Origin: Porphyrobacter sp.
GTDB lineage: Bacteria > Pseudomonadota > Alphaproteobacteria > Sphingomonadales > Sphingomonadaceae
Length of the DNA stretch: 64,000 nucleotides
Assembly: GCA_016125555.1 (NCBI GenBank)
Contig: WGLN01000006.1
Coordinates: forward strand, 1-64,000
Direction: 5' to 3'
The position numbers were made by a program, and so were the translations under genes. The notes below the pieces were generated by a model. That model saw only the letters and a program-made list of their open reading frames with translations, was not told where the DNA came from and searched no databases. Of the stretch, positions 25,041 to 33,362 are shown piece by piece; position 1 is the stretch's first letter; each line of letters starts with the position of its first letter.

Positions 25041-25988
25041 ATGGACACGCTGGCAGTCATACTCGAAGCACCGGAGCGCCTGGCGCTGCGGCCGCTCGAG
25101 ATGAAGCCGGTCGAGGCGGGCGACGTCGTCGTCGACATCGCGTGGAGCGGAATCAGCACCGGCACCGAGAAGCTGCTGTGGACCGGCAGGATGCCGCCCT
25201 TCCCCGGCCTCGGCTATCCGCTTGTCCCCGGCTACGAATCGGTCGGCCGCATCGTCGATGCGGGCCCTGAGGCGCGCGGGCGGATCGGCGACTGGGTCTT
25301 CGTTCCGGGGGCCAGCTGCTACGTCGCGGCGCGCGGGCTGTTCGGCGGCACCGCAAGGCGGGCGATCGTGCCCTCGGCGCGGGCGCTGCCGATCCCCGAA
25401 CACCTCGGCGATGCCGGCGTGCTCTGCGCGCTCGCGGCGACCGCGCTCCACGCCATCAAGGGCGGCTTCCACCACCGCGACGCGCTGCCCGATCTCATCA
25501 TCGGCCACGGCGTGCTCGGTCGGCTGCTCGCGCGGCTCACGCTGGCGCTGGGCGGCAAGCCGCCGACGGTCTGGGAACTGAACCCCGCCCGCCGCGCCGG
25601 GGCGGAAGGCTATGCCGCGATCGACCCGGCCGAGGACGAGCGCCGCGATTACCACGCGATCTACGATGCCAGCGGCGATGCGGGCCTCATCGATAGCCTC
25701 GTGATGCGGCTCGCCAAGGGCGGCGAGATCGTGCTCGCGGGCTTCTATTCCGAGCGGGTCAGCTTCGCCTTCCCGCCCGCCTTCATGAAGGAGGCCCACT
25801 TCCGCGTCGCGGCCGAATGGCAGCCCGGCGACATCGCCGAAACCCGCGCGCTGATCGAATGCGGCAGGCTCGATTTGAAGGGCCTCGTCACCAACCGGCG
25901 GTCCGCGGGCGAGGCGACCGAGGCCTATCCGCAGGCCTTCGCCGATCCCGATTGTCTCAAGATGGTTCTCGATTGGAGCGATTGCTGA
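25041..25988 (+). CDS. bchC: 3-hydroxyethyl bacteriochlorophyllide a dehydrogenase
   Basis: A 315-residue zinc-alcohol-dehydrogenase-like enzyme that oxidises the 3-hydroxyethyl group made by BchF to the 3-acetyl group of bacteriochlorophyllide a. [21 protein letters not shown] and [19 protein letters not shown] are BchC signatures, and [10 protein letters not shown] is the nucleotide-binding glycine motif. The length is normal. The ATG at 25041 follows the PpsR-controlled promoter, and the TGA overlaps the bchX start. In many purple bacteria this promoter drives transcription through bchXYZ into puf. Confidence 0.95.
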   Translation: MDTLAVILEAPERLALRPLEMKPVEAGDVVVDIAWSGISTGTEKLLWTGRMPPFPGLGYPLVPGYESVGRIVDAGPEARGRIGDWVFVPGASCYVAARGLFGGTARRAIVPSARALPIPEHLGDAGVLCALAATALHAIKGGFHHRDALPDLIIGHGVLGRLLARLTLALGGKPPTVWELNPARRAGAEGYAAIDPAEDERRDYHAIYDASGDAGLIDSLVMRLAKGGEIVLAGFYSERVSFAFPPAFMKEAHFRVAAEWQPGDIAETRALIECGRLDLKGLVTNRRSAGEATEAYPQAFADPDCLKMVLDWSDC

Positions 25989-26977
25989 TGTCCGTGCTCG
26001 ACACCCAGACCGCCGCATTGCGCGATGAGGCGAGCCACGAGCCCGATCCGGTGCACACCGGAGAGGTGACCAAGGAAACGCAGATCATCGCGATCTACGG
26101 CAAGGGCGGCAGCGGCAAGAGCTTCGCGCTCGCCAACTTGAGCTACATGATGGCCCAGCAGGGCAAGCGCGTGCTGCTGATCGGCTGCGATCCCAAGTCC
26201 GACACCACTTCGCTGCTGTTCGGCGGCAAGGCGACCCCTTCGATCATCGAGACCTCCTCGAAGAAGAAACTGGCGGGTGAGGAAGTGCGAATCGAGGACG
26301 TGTGCTTCCAGCGCGACGGGGTCTTCGCGATGGAACTCGGCGGACCCGAAGTCGGGCGCGGCTGCGGCGGGCGCGGGATCATCCACGGTTTCGAAACGCT
26401 CGAGAAGCTCGGCTTCCACGACTGGGGCTTCGATTACGTGCTGCTCGATTTCCTCGGCGACGTGGTGTGCGGCGGCTTCGGCCTGCCGATCGCCCGCGAC
26501 ATGTGCCAGAAGGTGATCGTGGTCGGCTCGAACGACCTGCAATCGCTCTACGTCGCCAACAACGTGTGCCAGGCGGTCGAATATTTCCGCAAGATGGGCG
26601 GCAACGTCGGCGTGGCGGGCATGATCGTCAACAAGGACGACGGCACGGGCGAGGCCAAGGCCTTTGCCGACGCGGTCGGCATTCCGGTGCTCACCGCGAT
26701 CCCCGCCAACGAGGACATCCGCCGCAAGAGCGCCAATTACCAGATCATCGGCATTCCCGGCGGCGAATGGGGCAGCCTGTTCGAGGAGCTGGCGGAAAAT
26801 GTCGCCAGCGCCCCGCCGCTGCGCCCCACCCCGCTCGATCAGGACGGGTTGCTCGGCCTGTTCAGCCCCGACGAGACCGGCGGCAATGTCGAGCTGGTCC
26901 CCGCCACCCAGGCCGACATGCGCGGCGGCGTGTTCGAAACCCGTCCCAGCCTCGAAGTGATCTACGACGAGGCGTGA
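25988..26977 (+). CDS. bchX: chlorophyllide a reductase iron protein subunit X
   Basis: A 329-residue nitrogenase-iron-protein homologue that delivers electrons to BchYZ for reduction of ring B of chlorophyllide a. The P-loop GKGGSGKS lies at residues 38-45 and the subunit-bridging 4Fe-4S cysteines are Cys126 (GRGCGGRG) and Cys161 (DVVCGGFG). The N-terminal extension of about 30 residues and the C-terminal tail distinguish it from BchL in the same window. The start overlaps the bchC stop in TGATG, so translation is probably coupled. Confidence 0.96.
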   Translation: MSVLDTQTAALRDEASHEPDPVHTGEVTKETQIIAIYGKGGSGKSFALANLSYMMAQQGKRVLLIGCDPKSDTTSLLFGGKATPSIIETSSKKKLAGEEVRIEDVCFQRDGVFAMELGGPEVGRGCGGRGIIHGFETLEKLGFHDWGFDYVLLDFLGDVVCGGFGLPIARDMCQKVIVVGSNDLQSLYVANNVCQAVEYFRKMGGNVGVAGMIVNKDDGTGEAKAFADAVGIPVLTAIPANEDIRRKSANYQIIGIPGGEWGSLFEELAENVASAPPLRPTPLDQDGLLGLFSPDETGGNVELVPATQADMRGGVFETRPSLEVIYDEA

Positions 26978-28518
26978 TGCACGATCTCGATCCCTCGAAC
27001 GCGCAGCGCACCCCTGACCGGATCGCACTCGATCCCGGCGCCCCGGCGGGCGAAGGCGGCGGCTGCGCATCGAAGGACACAATGCGCGAAGCCGCGCGCG
27101 AGGCGGGCAAGAGCGACATCCTCGATCGCTATGCCGCCGATTACCCGGTCGGCCCCCACGACCAACCCCAATCCATGTGCCCTGCGTTCGGGTCACTAAG
27201 GGTGGGCCTGAGAATGCGGCGCACCGCGACCGTGCTCTCAGGCTCGGCCTGCTGCGTCTATGGCCTGACCTTCACCTCGCACTTCTACGGCGCGCGGCGG
27301 ACGGTCGGCTATGTGCCCTTTTCCTCGGAAACGCTCGTCACCGGCAAGCTGTTCGAGGACATCAAGGAGGCCGTCGAGGGGCTGGCCGATCCCGAACTCT
27401 ATGACGCGATCGTGGTCACCAACCTGTGCGTTCCCACCGCTAGCGGCGTGCCGCTGCGCCTGCTCAAAAAGCAGATCAACGGCGTGCGCATCATCGGCAT
27501 CGACGTGCCGGGCTTCGGCATTCCGACCCATGCCGAGGCGAAGGACGTGCTCGCCGGCGCGATGCTGCAATATGCGCGCGAGGAAGTCATGTCCGGCCCG
27601 GTCGCCGCCCCGCGCGAACGCTCCGACAAGCCGACGGTCACCCTGCTGGGCGAGATGTTCCCGGCCGATCCGGTGGTGATCGGACAAATGCTCGCGCCCT
27701 TGGGCCTTGCCGCAGGGCCGGTTGTGCCGACCCGCGAATGGCGCGAACTCTACGCCGCGCTCGACTGCGCCGTGGTCGCCGCGATCCATCCCTTCTACAC
27801 CGCCTCGATCCGCGAATTCGAGGCCGCCGGACGCCCGATTATCGGGTCGGCCCCGGTCGGCGCGGACGGCACCGCCGCCTGGCTGCAATCGCTGGGTGAC
27901 ACGCTCGGCCTGCCGCAGGCGCAGGTCGACGGGGTCAAGAACGCCATGATCGGCGCGTGCAAGGGCGCGCTCGAAAAGATGCCGATCAAGGGGCGCATCA
28001 CCGTCTCGGGCTATGAAGGCTCGGAGTTGCTGGTCGCCCGCCTGCTGGTCGAAAGCGGCGCGGAAGTGGCTTACGTCGGCTCGGCGTGCCCGCGCACGAA
28101 GTGGTCGGACCACGACCGCGAATGGCTCGAAGCGCGCGGCGTGCATGTGCAGTTCCGCGCCAGCCTCGAACAGGACATCGCCGCGGTCGAGGAATACCGC
28201 CCGGATCTCGCGATCGGCACCACCCCGGTGGTGCAGCACGCCAAGGCGAAGGCGATCCCGGCGCTCTACTTCACCAACCTCATCTCCGCGCGCCCGCTGA
28301 TGGGCCCGGCGGGCGCCGGCAGCCTCGCGACGGTGATCAACGCGGCAATGGCGAACAAGACCCGCTTCGATGCGATGCGCGACTTCTTCGAAGGCGTCGG
28401 CACCGAGCACGCGGCGGGAGTGTGGGAAGACCTTCCGGTCGACCGGCCCAAGTTCCGCAAGAAATACGCGGCCTTGAACGAAGCGGCGCGCAAGGCGTCG
28501 GAGGCGGTCGGCACATGA
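26977..28518 (+). CDS. bchY: chlorophyllide a reductase subunit Y
   Basis: A 513-residue NifD-like subunit that, with BchZ, forms the catalytic part of chlorophyllide a oxidoreductase. Conserved cysteines appear in [20 protein letters not shown] and VTNLCVPT, which supply cluster ligands. The C-terminal half shows [15 protein letters not shown] and FFEGVG. The N-terminal 50 residues are variable and rich in charged residues, as in other BchY proteins. The ATG overlaps the bchX TGA, and the end overlaps bchZ by four bases. Confidence 0.95.
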   Translation: MHDLDPSNAQRTPDRIALDPGAPAGEGGGCASKDTMREAAREAGKSDILDRYAADYPVGPHDQPQSMCPAFGSLRVGLRMRRTATVLSGSACCVYGLTFTSHFYGARRTVGYVPFSSETLVTGKLFEDIKEAVEGLADPELYDAIVVTNLCVPTASGVPLRLLKKQINGVRIIGIDVPGFGIPTHAEAKDVLAGAMLQYAREEVMSGPVAAPRERSDKPTVTLLGEMFPADPVVIGQMLAPLGLAAGPVVPTREWRELYAALDCAVVAAIHPFYTASIREFEAAGRPIIGSAPVGADGTAAWLQSLGDTLGLPQAQVDGVKNAMIGACKGALEKMPIKGRITVSGYEGSELLVARLLVESGAEVAYVGSACPRTKWSDHDREWLEARGVHVQFRASLEQDIAAVEEYRPDLAIGTTPVVQHAKAKAIPALYFTNLISARPLMGPAGAGSLATVINAAMANKTRFDAMRDFFEGVGTEHAAGVWEDLPVDRPKFRKKYAALNEAARKASEAVGT

Positions 28519-29960
28519 CGCTCGTCCTCGATCACGATCGCGCCGGCGGCTACTGGGGCGCCACCTATGTCTTCACCGCGGTGAAGGGGCTGCAGGTCAT
28601 CATCGACGGTCCGGTGGGCTGCGAGAACCTGCCCGTCACCAGCGTGCTGCACTACACCGACGCGCTCCCCCCGCACGAACTCCCGATCGTCGTCACCGGA
28701 CTTGCGGAGGAGGAGCTCGGCAAGACCGGTACCGAAGGCGCGATGAAGCGCGCCTGGCAGACGCTCGATCCCGAACTGCCCGCAGTGGTGGTGACCGGCT
28801 CGATCGCCGAGATGATCGGCGGCGGCGTGACGCCCGAGGGCACCAACATCAAGCGCTTCCTGCCGCGCACCATCGACGAGGACCAGTGGCAGAGCGCCGA
28901 CCGCGCGCTCACCTGGCTGTGGACCGAGTTCGGCCCCAAGAAGATGCCCGCCCGGCGCGAGCGGCGCGAGGGCGAGAAGCCGGTCGTCAACATCATCGGG
29001 CCGTCCTACGGCATGTTCAACATGCCATCCGACCTCGCCGAGATCCGGCGGCTGGTCGAAGGCATCGGCGCCGAGGTGGGCATGGTCTTCCCGCTCGGCA
29101 GCCACCTTGCCGACATCCGCGACCTTGCGACCTCCGACGCGAACATCTGCATGTACCGCGAGTTCGGCCGCAACCTGTGCGAGACGCTCGAACGGCCCTA
29201 TTTCCAGGCGCCGGTCGGCCTCAGCCAGACCACCAAGTTCCTGCGCGCGCTGGGGGCGGAACTCGGCCTCGATCCCGAACCCTTCATCGAGCGCGAGAAG
29301 CACACCACGATCAAGCCGCTATGGGACCTGTGGCGCTCGGTCACGCAGGACTTCTTCGGCACGGCGAGCTTCGGCATCGTCGCCAACGAGACCTATGCCC
29401 GCGGCATCCGTCACTTCCTCGAAGATGACATGGGCCTGCCCTGCACCTTCGCCTTTTCGCGCTGCGCAGGCGTGAAGCCCAAGAACGACGAGGTGCGCGC
29501 CGCGATCCACGCCAACCCGCCGCTGGTGATGTTCGGCAGCTACAACGAGCGGATGTACATGGCCGAAGTGGGTGCGCGGGGGATGTACATCCCGGCAAGC
29601 TTCCCGGGCGCGGCGATCCGCCGCCACACCGGCACGCCCTTCATGGGCTATTCGGGCGCGACCTATCTGGTGCAGGAAGTGTGCAATGCGCTGTTCGACG
29701 CGCTGTTCCACATCCTCCCGCTCGCCACCGAGATGGACAAGGTCGACAAGACCCCGGCACGCAACCTCGCCGAGCTCGCCTGGGACGGCGAGGCCAAGGC
29801 GCGGCTCGACCAACTGGTCGAGGCCCAGCCGGTGCTGATCCGCATTTCCGCCGCCAAGCGCCTGCGCGACGCGGCCGAGCGCAGCGCGCGCCAGCGCGGC
29901 GCCGATACCGTCACCGCAGACTGCCTCGAAGAGGCGCTGCTCGAGGGAGCCGGGGCATGA
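28515..29960 (+). CDS. bchZ: chlorophyllide a reductase subunit Z
   Basis: A 481-residue NifK-like subunit of chlorophyllide a reductase. [20 protein letters not shown] and [20 protein letters not shown] near the N-terminus are BchZ signatures with the cluster cysteine. The C-terminal part ends in a PCP_red-type segment ([13 protein letters not shown]) also seen in BchB. It overlaps bchY by four bases and is followed, after a 168-base gap with a hairpin, by pufB. No pufQ was found in that gap. Confidence 0.96.
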   Translation: MTLVLDHDRAGGYWGATYVFTAVKGLQVIIDGPVGCENLPVTSVLHYTDALPPHELPIVVTGLAEEELGKTGTEGAMKRAWQTLDPELPAVVVTGSIAEMIGGGVTPEGTNIKRFLPRTIDEDQWQSADRALTWLWTEFGPKKMPARRERREGEKPVVNIIGPSYGMFNMPSDLAEIRRLVEGIGAEVGMVFPLGSHLADIRDLATSDANICMYREFGRNLCETLERPYFQAPVGLSQTTKFLRALGAELGLDPEPFIEREKHTTIKPLWDLWRSVTQDFFGTASFGIVANETYARGIRHFLEDDMGLPCTFAFSRCAGVKPKNDEVRAAIHANPPLVMFGSYNERMYMAEVGARGMYIPASFPGAAIRRHTGTPFMGYSGATYLVQEVCNALFDALFHILPLATEMDKVDKTPARNLAELAWDGEAKARLDQLVEAQPVLIRISAAKRLRDAAERSARQRGADTVTADCLEEALLEGAGA

Positions 29961-30025
29961 ACCGCCGACCGCTCCCCAACCTGTTGCTGCCGCAGCGGAC
30001 GCTTTCCGCCACGGCGCATGCCCAT

Positions 30026-30042
30026 GCCCCCTCGCCGGGGGC
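30026..30042 (+). other. Hairpin between bchZ and pufB
   Basis: GCCCCC-TCGCC-GGGGGC forms a perfect 6-bp stem in the 168-base bchZ-pufB gap. There is no T-run, so it is more likely to protect the 5' end of the puf message or slow read-through than to be a terminator. The rest of the gap is GC-rich; no consensus promoter or PpsR site was seen in it. Confidence 0.55.
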
Positions 30043-30128
30043 TCTCCAATCCACGTGGGGGATCACGCGGGGATGCCGACGGGGGCCTTCGGGTTCCCAT
30101 TCACACCCAACTGAACGGAGACATACTT

Positions 30129-30284
30129 ATGGCTGATCCGACTCCCGGAGAACGCGTCGGGACTTACCTGACGCCCGAAGAGGCGCAGGAGATCCACAAG
30201 GGCTTCATGGGGACCTTCGTCCTCTATGTGGCGATCGCGCTGGTCGCTCATGCCCTGATGTGGGCCTATAAGCCCTGGCTCTAA
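30129..30284 (+). CDS. pufB: light-harvesting 1 (B870) beta subunit
   Basis: The 51-residue LH1 beta polypeptide, which pairs with PufA and binds bacteriochlorophyll in the ring around the reaction centre. A soluble N-terminus (residues 1-25, TPEEAQEIHKGF) precedes one membrane helix with the BChl-ligating histidine in VAHALMWAYKPWL, the standard beta C-terminus. ACGGAGA lies a few bases before the ATG. It is the first gene of pufBALM. A 77-base gap with a hairpin separates it from pufA, longer than the spacing in Rhodobacter. Confidence 0.97.
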   Translation: MADPTPGERVGTYLTPEEAQEIHKGFMGTFVLYVAIALVAHALMWAYKPWL

Positions 30285-30298
30285 TCACCGAAAAGAAC

Positions 30299-30329
30299 GG
30301 GCGTTTCCTGCGCGTTGCAGGCCGCGCCC
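30299..30329 (+). other. Two-part hairpin between pufB and pufA
   Basis: An outer stem GGGCG (30299-30303)/CGCCC (30325-30329) encloses an inner stem CCTGC (30307-30311)/GCAGG (30317-30321) with a five-base loop. It fills the pufB-pufA gap and lacks a T-run. It may act as an mRNA-stability element affecting the pufB to pufA ratio. Confidence 0.55.
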
Positions 30330-30361
30330 AATCCTGACCGGTTCAAGGAAGGAATTTTCCC

Positions 30362-30556
30362 ATGTGGAGAATCTGGTTCTACTTTGATATCCGCCGCGCG
30401 CTCGTGGCCCTGCATGTGGGTCTCGCGGTGCTGGCGTTCACCATCCACTTCATCCTGCTCAGCACGGATCGCTACAACTGGCTCGAGCGCGCTCCCGGCG
30501 CGCCTGCGCCGGCGCAGGCGGCTATCGAATCGTCGGAAAGCCCGGCGGCGGGATAG
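30362..30556 (+). CDS. pufA: light-harvesting 1 (B870) alpha subunit
   Basis: The 64-residue LH1 alpha polypeptide. MWRIWFYFDIRRALVALHVG is the typical amphipathic start, and the single membrane helix carries the BChl ligand histidine in FTIHFILLST, followed by RYNWLE. The C-terminal 20 residues are Ala/Pro-rich. A strong AAGGAAGGA precedes the ATG. It makes the alpha-beta pair with PufB encoded just upstream. Confidence 0.97.
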   Translation: MWRIWFYFDIRRALVALHVGLAVLAFTIHFILLSTDRYNWLERAPGAPAPAQAAIESSESPAAG

Positions 30557-30576
30557 TCCTGCTCGAAATGTGAGGG

Positions 30577-30592
30577 GGCAGGTTCGCCTGCC
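30577..30592 (+). other. UUCG-loop hairpin behind pufA
   Basis: GGCAGG-TTCG-CCTGCC is a perfect 6-bp stem with the very stable UUCG tetraloop, 21 bases after the pufA stop. The pufA-pufL hairpin of purple bacteria protects the pufBA segment from 3' decay and so sets the antenna to reaction-centre ratio. This is its likely counterpart. Confidence 0.75.
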
Positions 30593-30625
30593 TGCCTCCT
30601 AACACTTGTCGAACAACCTATAGCA

Positions 30626-30642
30626 CCCGCCCTTGCGGCGGG
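30626..30642 (+). other. Hairpin touching the pufL ribosome-binding site
   Basis: CCCGCC-CTTGC-GGCGGG (30626-30642) is a perfect 6-bp stem whose last base overlaps the start of GGAGG (30642-30646), the ribosome-binding site of pufL. It could lower pufL translation relative to pufA, or form a second barrier with the UUCG hairpin. Confidence 0.5.
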
Positions 30643-30654
30643 GAGGATGGACCT

Positions 30655-31479
30655 ATGGCGCTCCTTAGTTTCGAGCGGAAATACCGCGTGCGCGGTGGCA
30701 CATTGATCGGCGGCGACCTCTTCGACTTCTGGGTCGGGCCGTTTTATGTCGGATTCTTCGGAGTGACGACGGCAATCGCGGCGCTGCTTGGCACGGCGCT
30801 GATCTTCGCCGCGGCGACCCAGGGTCCGACCCTCAACCCCTGGCTGATCTCGATCAATCCACCATCGATCGATTCCGGCCTCGCCTTCGCCCCGCTGAGG
30901 GAAGGCGGATACTGGCAGATCATCACCGCCTGCGCGGTGGTCGCCTTTTCCTCGTGGGTTCTCCGCCAGGCGGAAATCTCGCGCAAGCTGGGCATGAGCT
31001 ACCACGTTCCGATCGCCTTCAGCGTGGCGGTTTTCGCCTACATCACGCTCAACGTCATCCGTCCCTTCTGGATGGGCGCGTGGGGCAACGGCTTTCCCTA
31101 CGGCATCTTCACCCACCTCGAGTGGGTTTCGAACGTCGGCTACGCCTTCGGCAACTTCCACTACAACCCCGTGCACATGATCGCGATCACGTTCTTCTTC
31201 ACGAACTGTCTCGCGCTCGCGCTGCATGGCGGCCTGGTGCTCATGGCGGTCAATCCGTCCGGCGGCACCGACGTGAAATCGCCCGAATATGAAGACACCT
31301 ATTTCCGGGACTTCATCGGCTATTCGGTCGGCACGCTGGGCATTCACCGGGTGGGGCTCTTCCTCGCGCTCAGCGCGGGGTTCTGGAGCGCCGTCTGCAT
31401 CGTCATCTCCGGCACCCTGTATGTCGGCAGCTGGATCGAGTTCTGGGACTTCTGGAAGAAGATCCCGATCTGGTCCTAA
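30655..31479 (+). CDS. pufL: photosynthetic reaction centre L subunit
   Basis: The 274-residue L subunit of the type-II reaction centre with five membrane helices. Counting from the Met, His174 and His154 match the special-pair and accessory bacteriochlorophyll ligands, and His191 and His231 the non-haem iron ligands; all are shifted by exactly one from the Rhodobacter numbering of the mature protein. [14 protein letters not shown] and [10 protein letters not shown] are the surrounding motifs. A glutamate region at SPEYED near QB is present. It is followed after 14 bases by pufM. Confidence 0.98.
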   Translation: MALLSFERKYRVRGGTLIGGDLFDFWVGPFYVGFFGVTTAIAALLGTALIFAAATQGPTLNPWLISINPPSIDSGLAFAPLREGGYWQIITACAVVAFSSWVLRQAEISRKLGMSYHVPIAFSVAVFAYITLNVIRPFWMGAWGNGFPYGIFTHLEWVSNVGYAFGNFHYNPVHMIAITFFFTNCLALALHGGLVLMAVNPSGGTDVKSPEYEDTYFRDFIGYSVGTLGIHRVGLFLALSAGFWSAVCIVISGTLYVGSWIEFWDFWKKIPIWS

Positions 31480-31493
31480 GGAGCACCTGAACC

Positions 31494-32465
31494 ATGGCGA
31501 CATATCAGAACATCTTCACCCAGGTGCAGGTCAAGGGGCCCCCGGAAATGGGGATCCCGCTGCCGGCGGGCGAGGACATCCGCATCCCCACCACGGGATA
31601 CACCTACTGGCTCGGCAAGATCGGACAGGCGCAGTTCGGCCCGATCTATCTCGGCACGCTGGGGACCATCAGCCTCGCCTTCGGGACGCTGGCGATCCTC
31701 ATCATCGGGTTCAACTTCTGGGCCCAGGTCGGGTGGAGCCCGCAGGGCTTCGTGCGCGAGTTCTTCTGGCTTTCGCTCAACCCTCCGGGGCCGGAATACG
31801 GCTTCAGCCCCTTCGTCCCCCTCAAGGAGGGCGGATGGTGGATCTGGGCGGGCTTCTGCCTGACCGTATCGATCCTCACCTGGTGGGCGCGAACCTATCG
31901 CCGGGCCAAGGCGCTGGGCATGGGGATGCACATCCCCTGGGCCTTCGCATCCGCGATCTGGCTCTACCTGGTGCTCGGCTTCATCCGCCCGATGCTGCTG
32001 GGCAGCTGGTCGGAGGCGGTGCCCTTCGGCATCTTCCCGCACCTCGACTGGACGAACAACTTCTCGCTGCGTTACGGGAACCTGTTCTACAACCCCTTCC
32101 ACGCGCTCTCGATCGTCTTCCTCTACGGGTCGGCGCTGCTGTTCGCGATGCACGGGGCGACGATCCTGGCACTCGGCCGCTATGGCGGGGAGCGCGAGAT
32201 CGAGCAGATCACCGACCGCGGCACCGCCGCGGAGCGCGGGGCGCTGTTCTGGCGCTGGGTGATGGGCTTCAACGCCAGCTTCGAGTCCATCCACCGCTGG
32301 GCCTGGTGGTTCGCGGTGCTGACCACGCTGACCGGCGGGATCGGCATCCTGCTCACCGGCACCGTGGTCGACAACTGGTACCTGTGGGCGCAGGAACACC
32401 ACTACGCCCCGACCACCGACAACTACGACCCGAGCGGCGCGATCGCCGGCGCGACCGGTCAGTAG
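31494..32465 (+). CDS. pufM: photosynthetic reaction centre M subunit
   Basis: The 323-residue M subunit, partner of PufL. His183 and His203 ligate bacteriochlorophylls, and His220 and His267 ligate the iron, each offset by one from Rhodobacter numbering. Tyr211 corresponds to the conserved tyrosine beside the special pair. [20 protein letters not shown] is the signature helix. The C-terminus is about 15 residues longer than in Rhodobacter and rich in Gly/Ala. pufC does not follow; a terminator does, so a soluble or separately encoded cytochrome must reduce the special pair. Confidence 0.98.
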   Translation: MATYQNIFTQVQVKGPPEMGIPLPAGEDIRIPTTGYTYWLGKIGQAQFGPIYLGTLGTISLAFGTLAILIIGFNFWAQVGWSPQGFVREFFWLSLNPPGPEYGFSPFVPLKEGGWWIWAGFCLTVSILTWWARTYRRAKALGMGMHIPWAFASAIWLYLVLGFIRPMLLGSWSEAVPFGIFPHLDWTNNFSLRYGNLFYNPFHALSIVFLYGSALLFAMHGATILALGRYGGEREIEQITDRGTAAERGALFWRWVMGFNASFESIHRWAWWFAVLTTLTGGIGILLTGTVVDNWYLWAQEHHYAPTTDNYDPSGAIAGATGQ

Positions 32466-32473
32466 AAGGCTTG

Positions 32474-32554
32474 CCGGGCCCGCGCGGCCCGGACAGTCTG
32501 CCGCTTCGGCACACGAAAAACCCGGCCAGGCCAGCGCGGCCCGGCCGGGTTTTT
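32474..32554 (+). terminator. Terminator of the puf operon (two hairpins, second with T-run)
   Basis: A first hairpin, CCGGGCC-CGCGC-GGCCCGG (32474-32492), is followed by a second: CCCGGCC (32521-32527), a one-base mismatch and GGCC, a five-base loop, then the complement, directly followed by TTTTT (32550-32554). AAAAA precedes it, so it can also work on the opposite strand for the convergent gene ending at 32579. It closes the bchC-to-pufM transcription unit. Confidence 0.92.
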
Positions 32555-32578
32555 CTCGGCCCGCGAGCATACGAAGGC

Positions 32579-32833
32579 TCAGCGCGCGAGCCGGTCCCTC
32601 AGATCGAAAAGGTGGAGCGGCAGCGAGGCGGCGAGCGGCAGGGCGATCCACCACCACGCCGCCCCGGTGAGCGCGCCGCGCAGCCCGAGCACGATCAGTG
32701 CCGCCGGTCCGAGCAGGCCGGCGATTCTCCCCCACCCCCAGCCGCGCCGCCAGCGCAGCCACGCGCCCTCGGCCGCCAGCACCCCGAGCACGAGGTCGGC
32801 GGCATGGCCCGAGGCGAACAGCCATTCCATCAT
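32579..32833 (-). CDS. Small conserved-looking membrane protein next to tspO
   Basis: An 84-residue hydrophobic protein with about three short membrane segments. It begins MMEWLFASGHAADLVLGVL and ends HLFDLRDRLAR; the middle has WRRGWGWGRIAGLLG. It lies 35 bases behind tspO on the same strand and probably shares its transcript, ending at the bidirectional puf terminator. I do not recognise a functional family, although proteins with a WLFxSGxAADLVL start occur as uncharacterised membrane proteins in proteobacteria. Coding is supported by the long hydrophobic pattern and tight packing. A link to pigment or quinone traffic is only suggested by position. Confidence 0.72.
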   Translation of the reverse strand: MMEWLFASGHAADLVLGVLAAEGAWLRWRRGWGWGRIAGLLGPAALIVLGLRGALTGAAWWWIALPLAASLPLHLFDLRDRLAR

Positions 32834-32868
32834 GGGATACGCGCCTCCCGCGCACGCGCCTTGCGGCC

Positions 32869-33351
32869 TCAGCCGAAGGGTGCGTTCAATTCGACCACCG
32901 CCCAGTTGAGCGCCCCGGCAAAGCTCACCCAGGCGAGGTAGGGCACCAGCAGCGCCGCCGCGGTGCGCGAGAAACGCCCGCAATAGATCATCAGCACGAT
33001 GATCGAGAGCCACAGCAACACCAGCTCGCCGAAGGCCCAGTCGGGGCGCTGCAGCCGGAAGAAGATCAGGCTCCAGGTGATGTTGAGGAAGCCGTTGGCG
33101 GCAAACAGCCCGATCACCCATTCCGATGCCGCTGCGGTCGGCGCCTGCCGCCAAGCGGTGATCGCGGAAATGGTGATGAGCGCATAGATCAGCGTCCAGC
33201 CCATCGGGAACACCACGTCGGGCGGGTTCCAGGCCGGTTTCGCCAGCGCCTGATACCACGGCCCCAGGTCGGTGATGGTCGCGCCCAGCGCCGCCACGCA
33301 CAGTGCCGCGACGGTCGCCACGGTCACCGGCAGGATCATCATTCTGTTCAT
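32869..33351 (-). CDS. tspO: TspO/MBR family outer-membrane tryptophan-rich sensory protein
   Basis: A 160-residue five-helix membrane protein of the TspO/peripheral-benzodiazepine-receptor family (CrtK in older literature). LGPWYQALAKPAWNPPDVVFPMGWTLIYAL is spread over the first loop and helix and is the family signature; NFLNITWSLIFF-like and LVPYLAWVSFAGALNW segments follow. In Rhodobacter, TspO exports or senses tetrapyrroles and dampens photosynthesis gene expression through the PpsR/AppA route. It lies 11 bases after bchP on the same strand, so it is part of the bchG-to-tspO array. Confidence 0.93.
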   Translation of the reverse strand: MNRMMILPVTVATVAALCVAALGATITDLGPWYQALAKPAWNPPDVVFPMGWTLIYALITISAITAWRQAPTAAASEWVIGLFAANGFLNITWSLIFFRLQRPDWAFGELVLLWLSIIVLMIYCGRFSRTAAALLVPYLAWVSFAGALNWAVVELNAPFG

Positions 33352-33362
33352 GGGCCGGCGGT

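Noticed and set aside
29957-30136. 59-codon frame starting in ATGA overlap with bchZ, at the place where pufQ lies in Rhodobacter
   Set aside because: It has no membrane helix or PufQ motif, is Pro/Arg/His-rich, runs through a hairpin and over the pufB start, and looks like a GC-rich chance frame.
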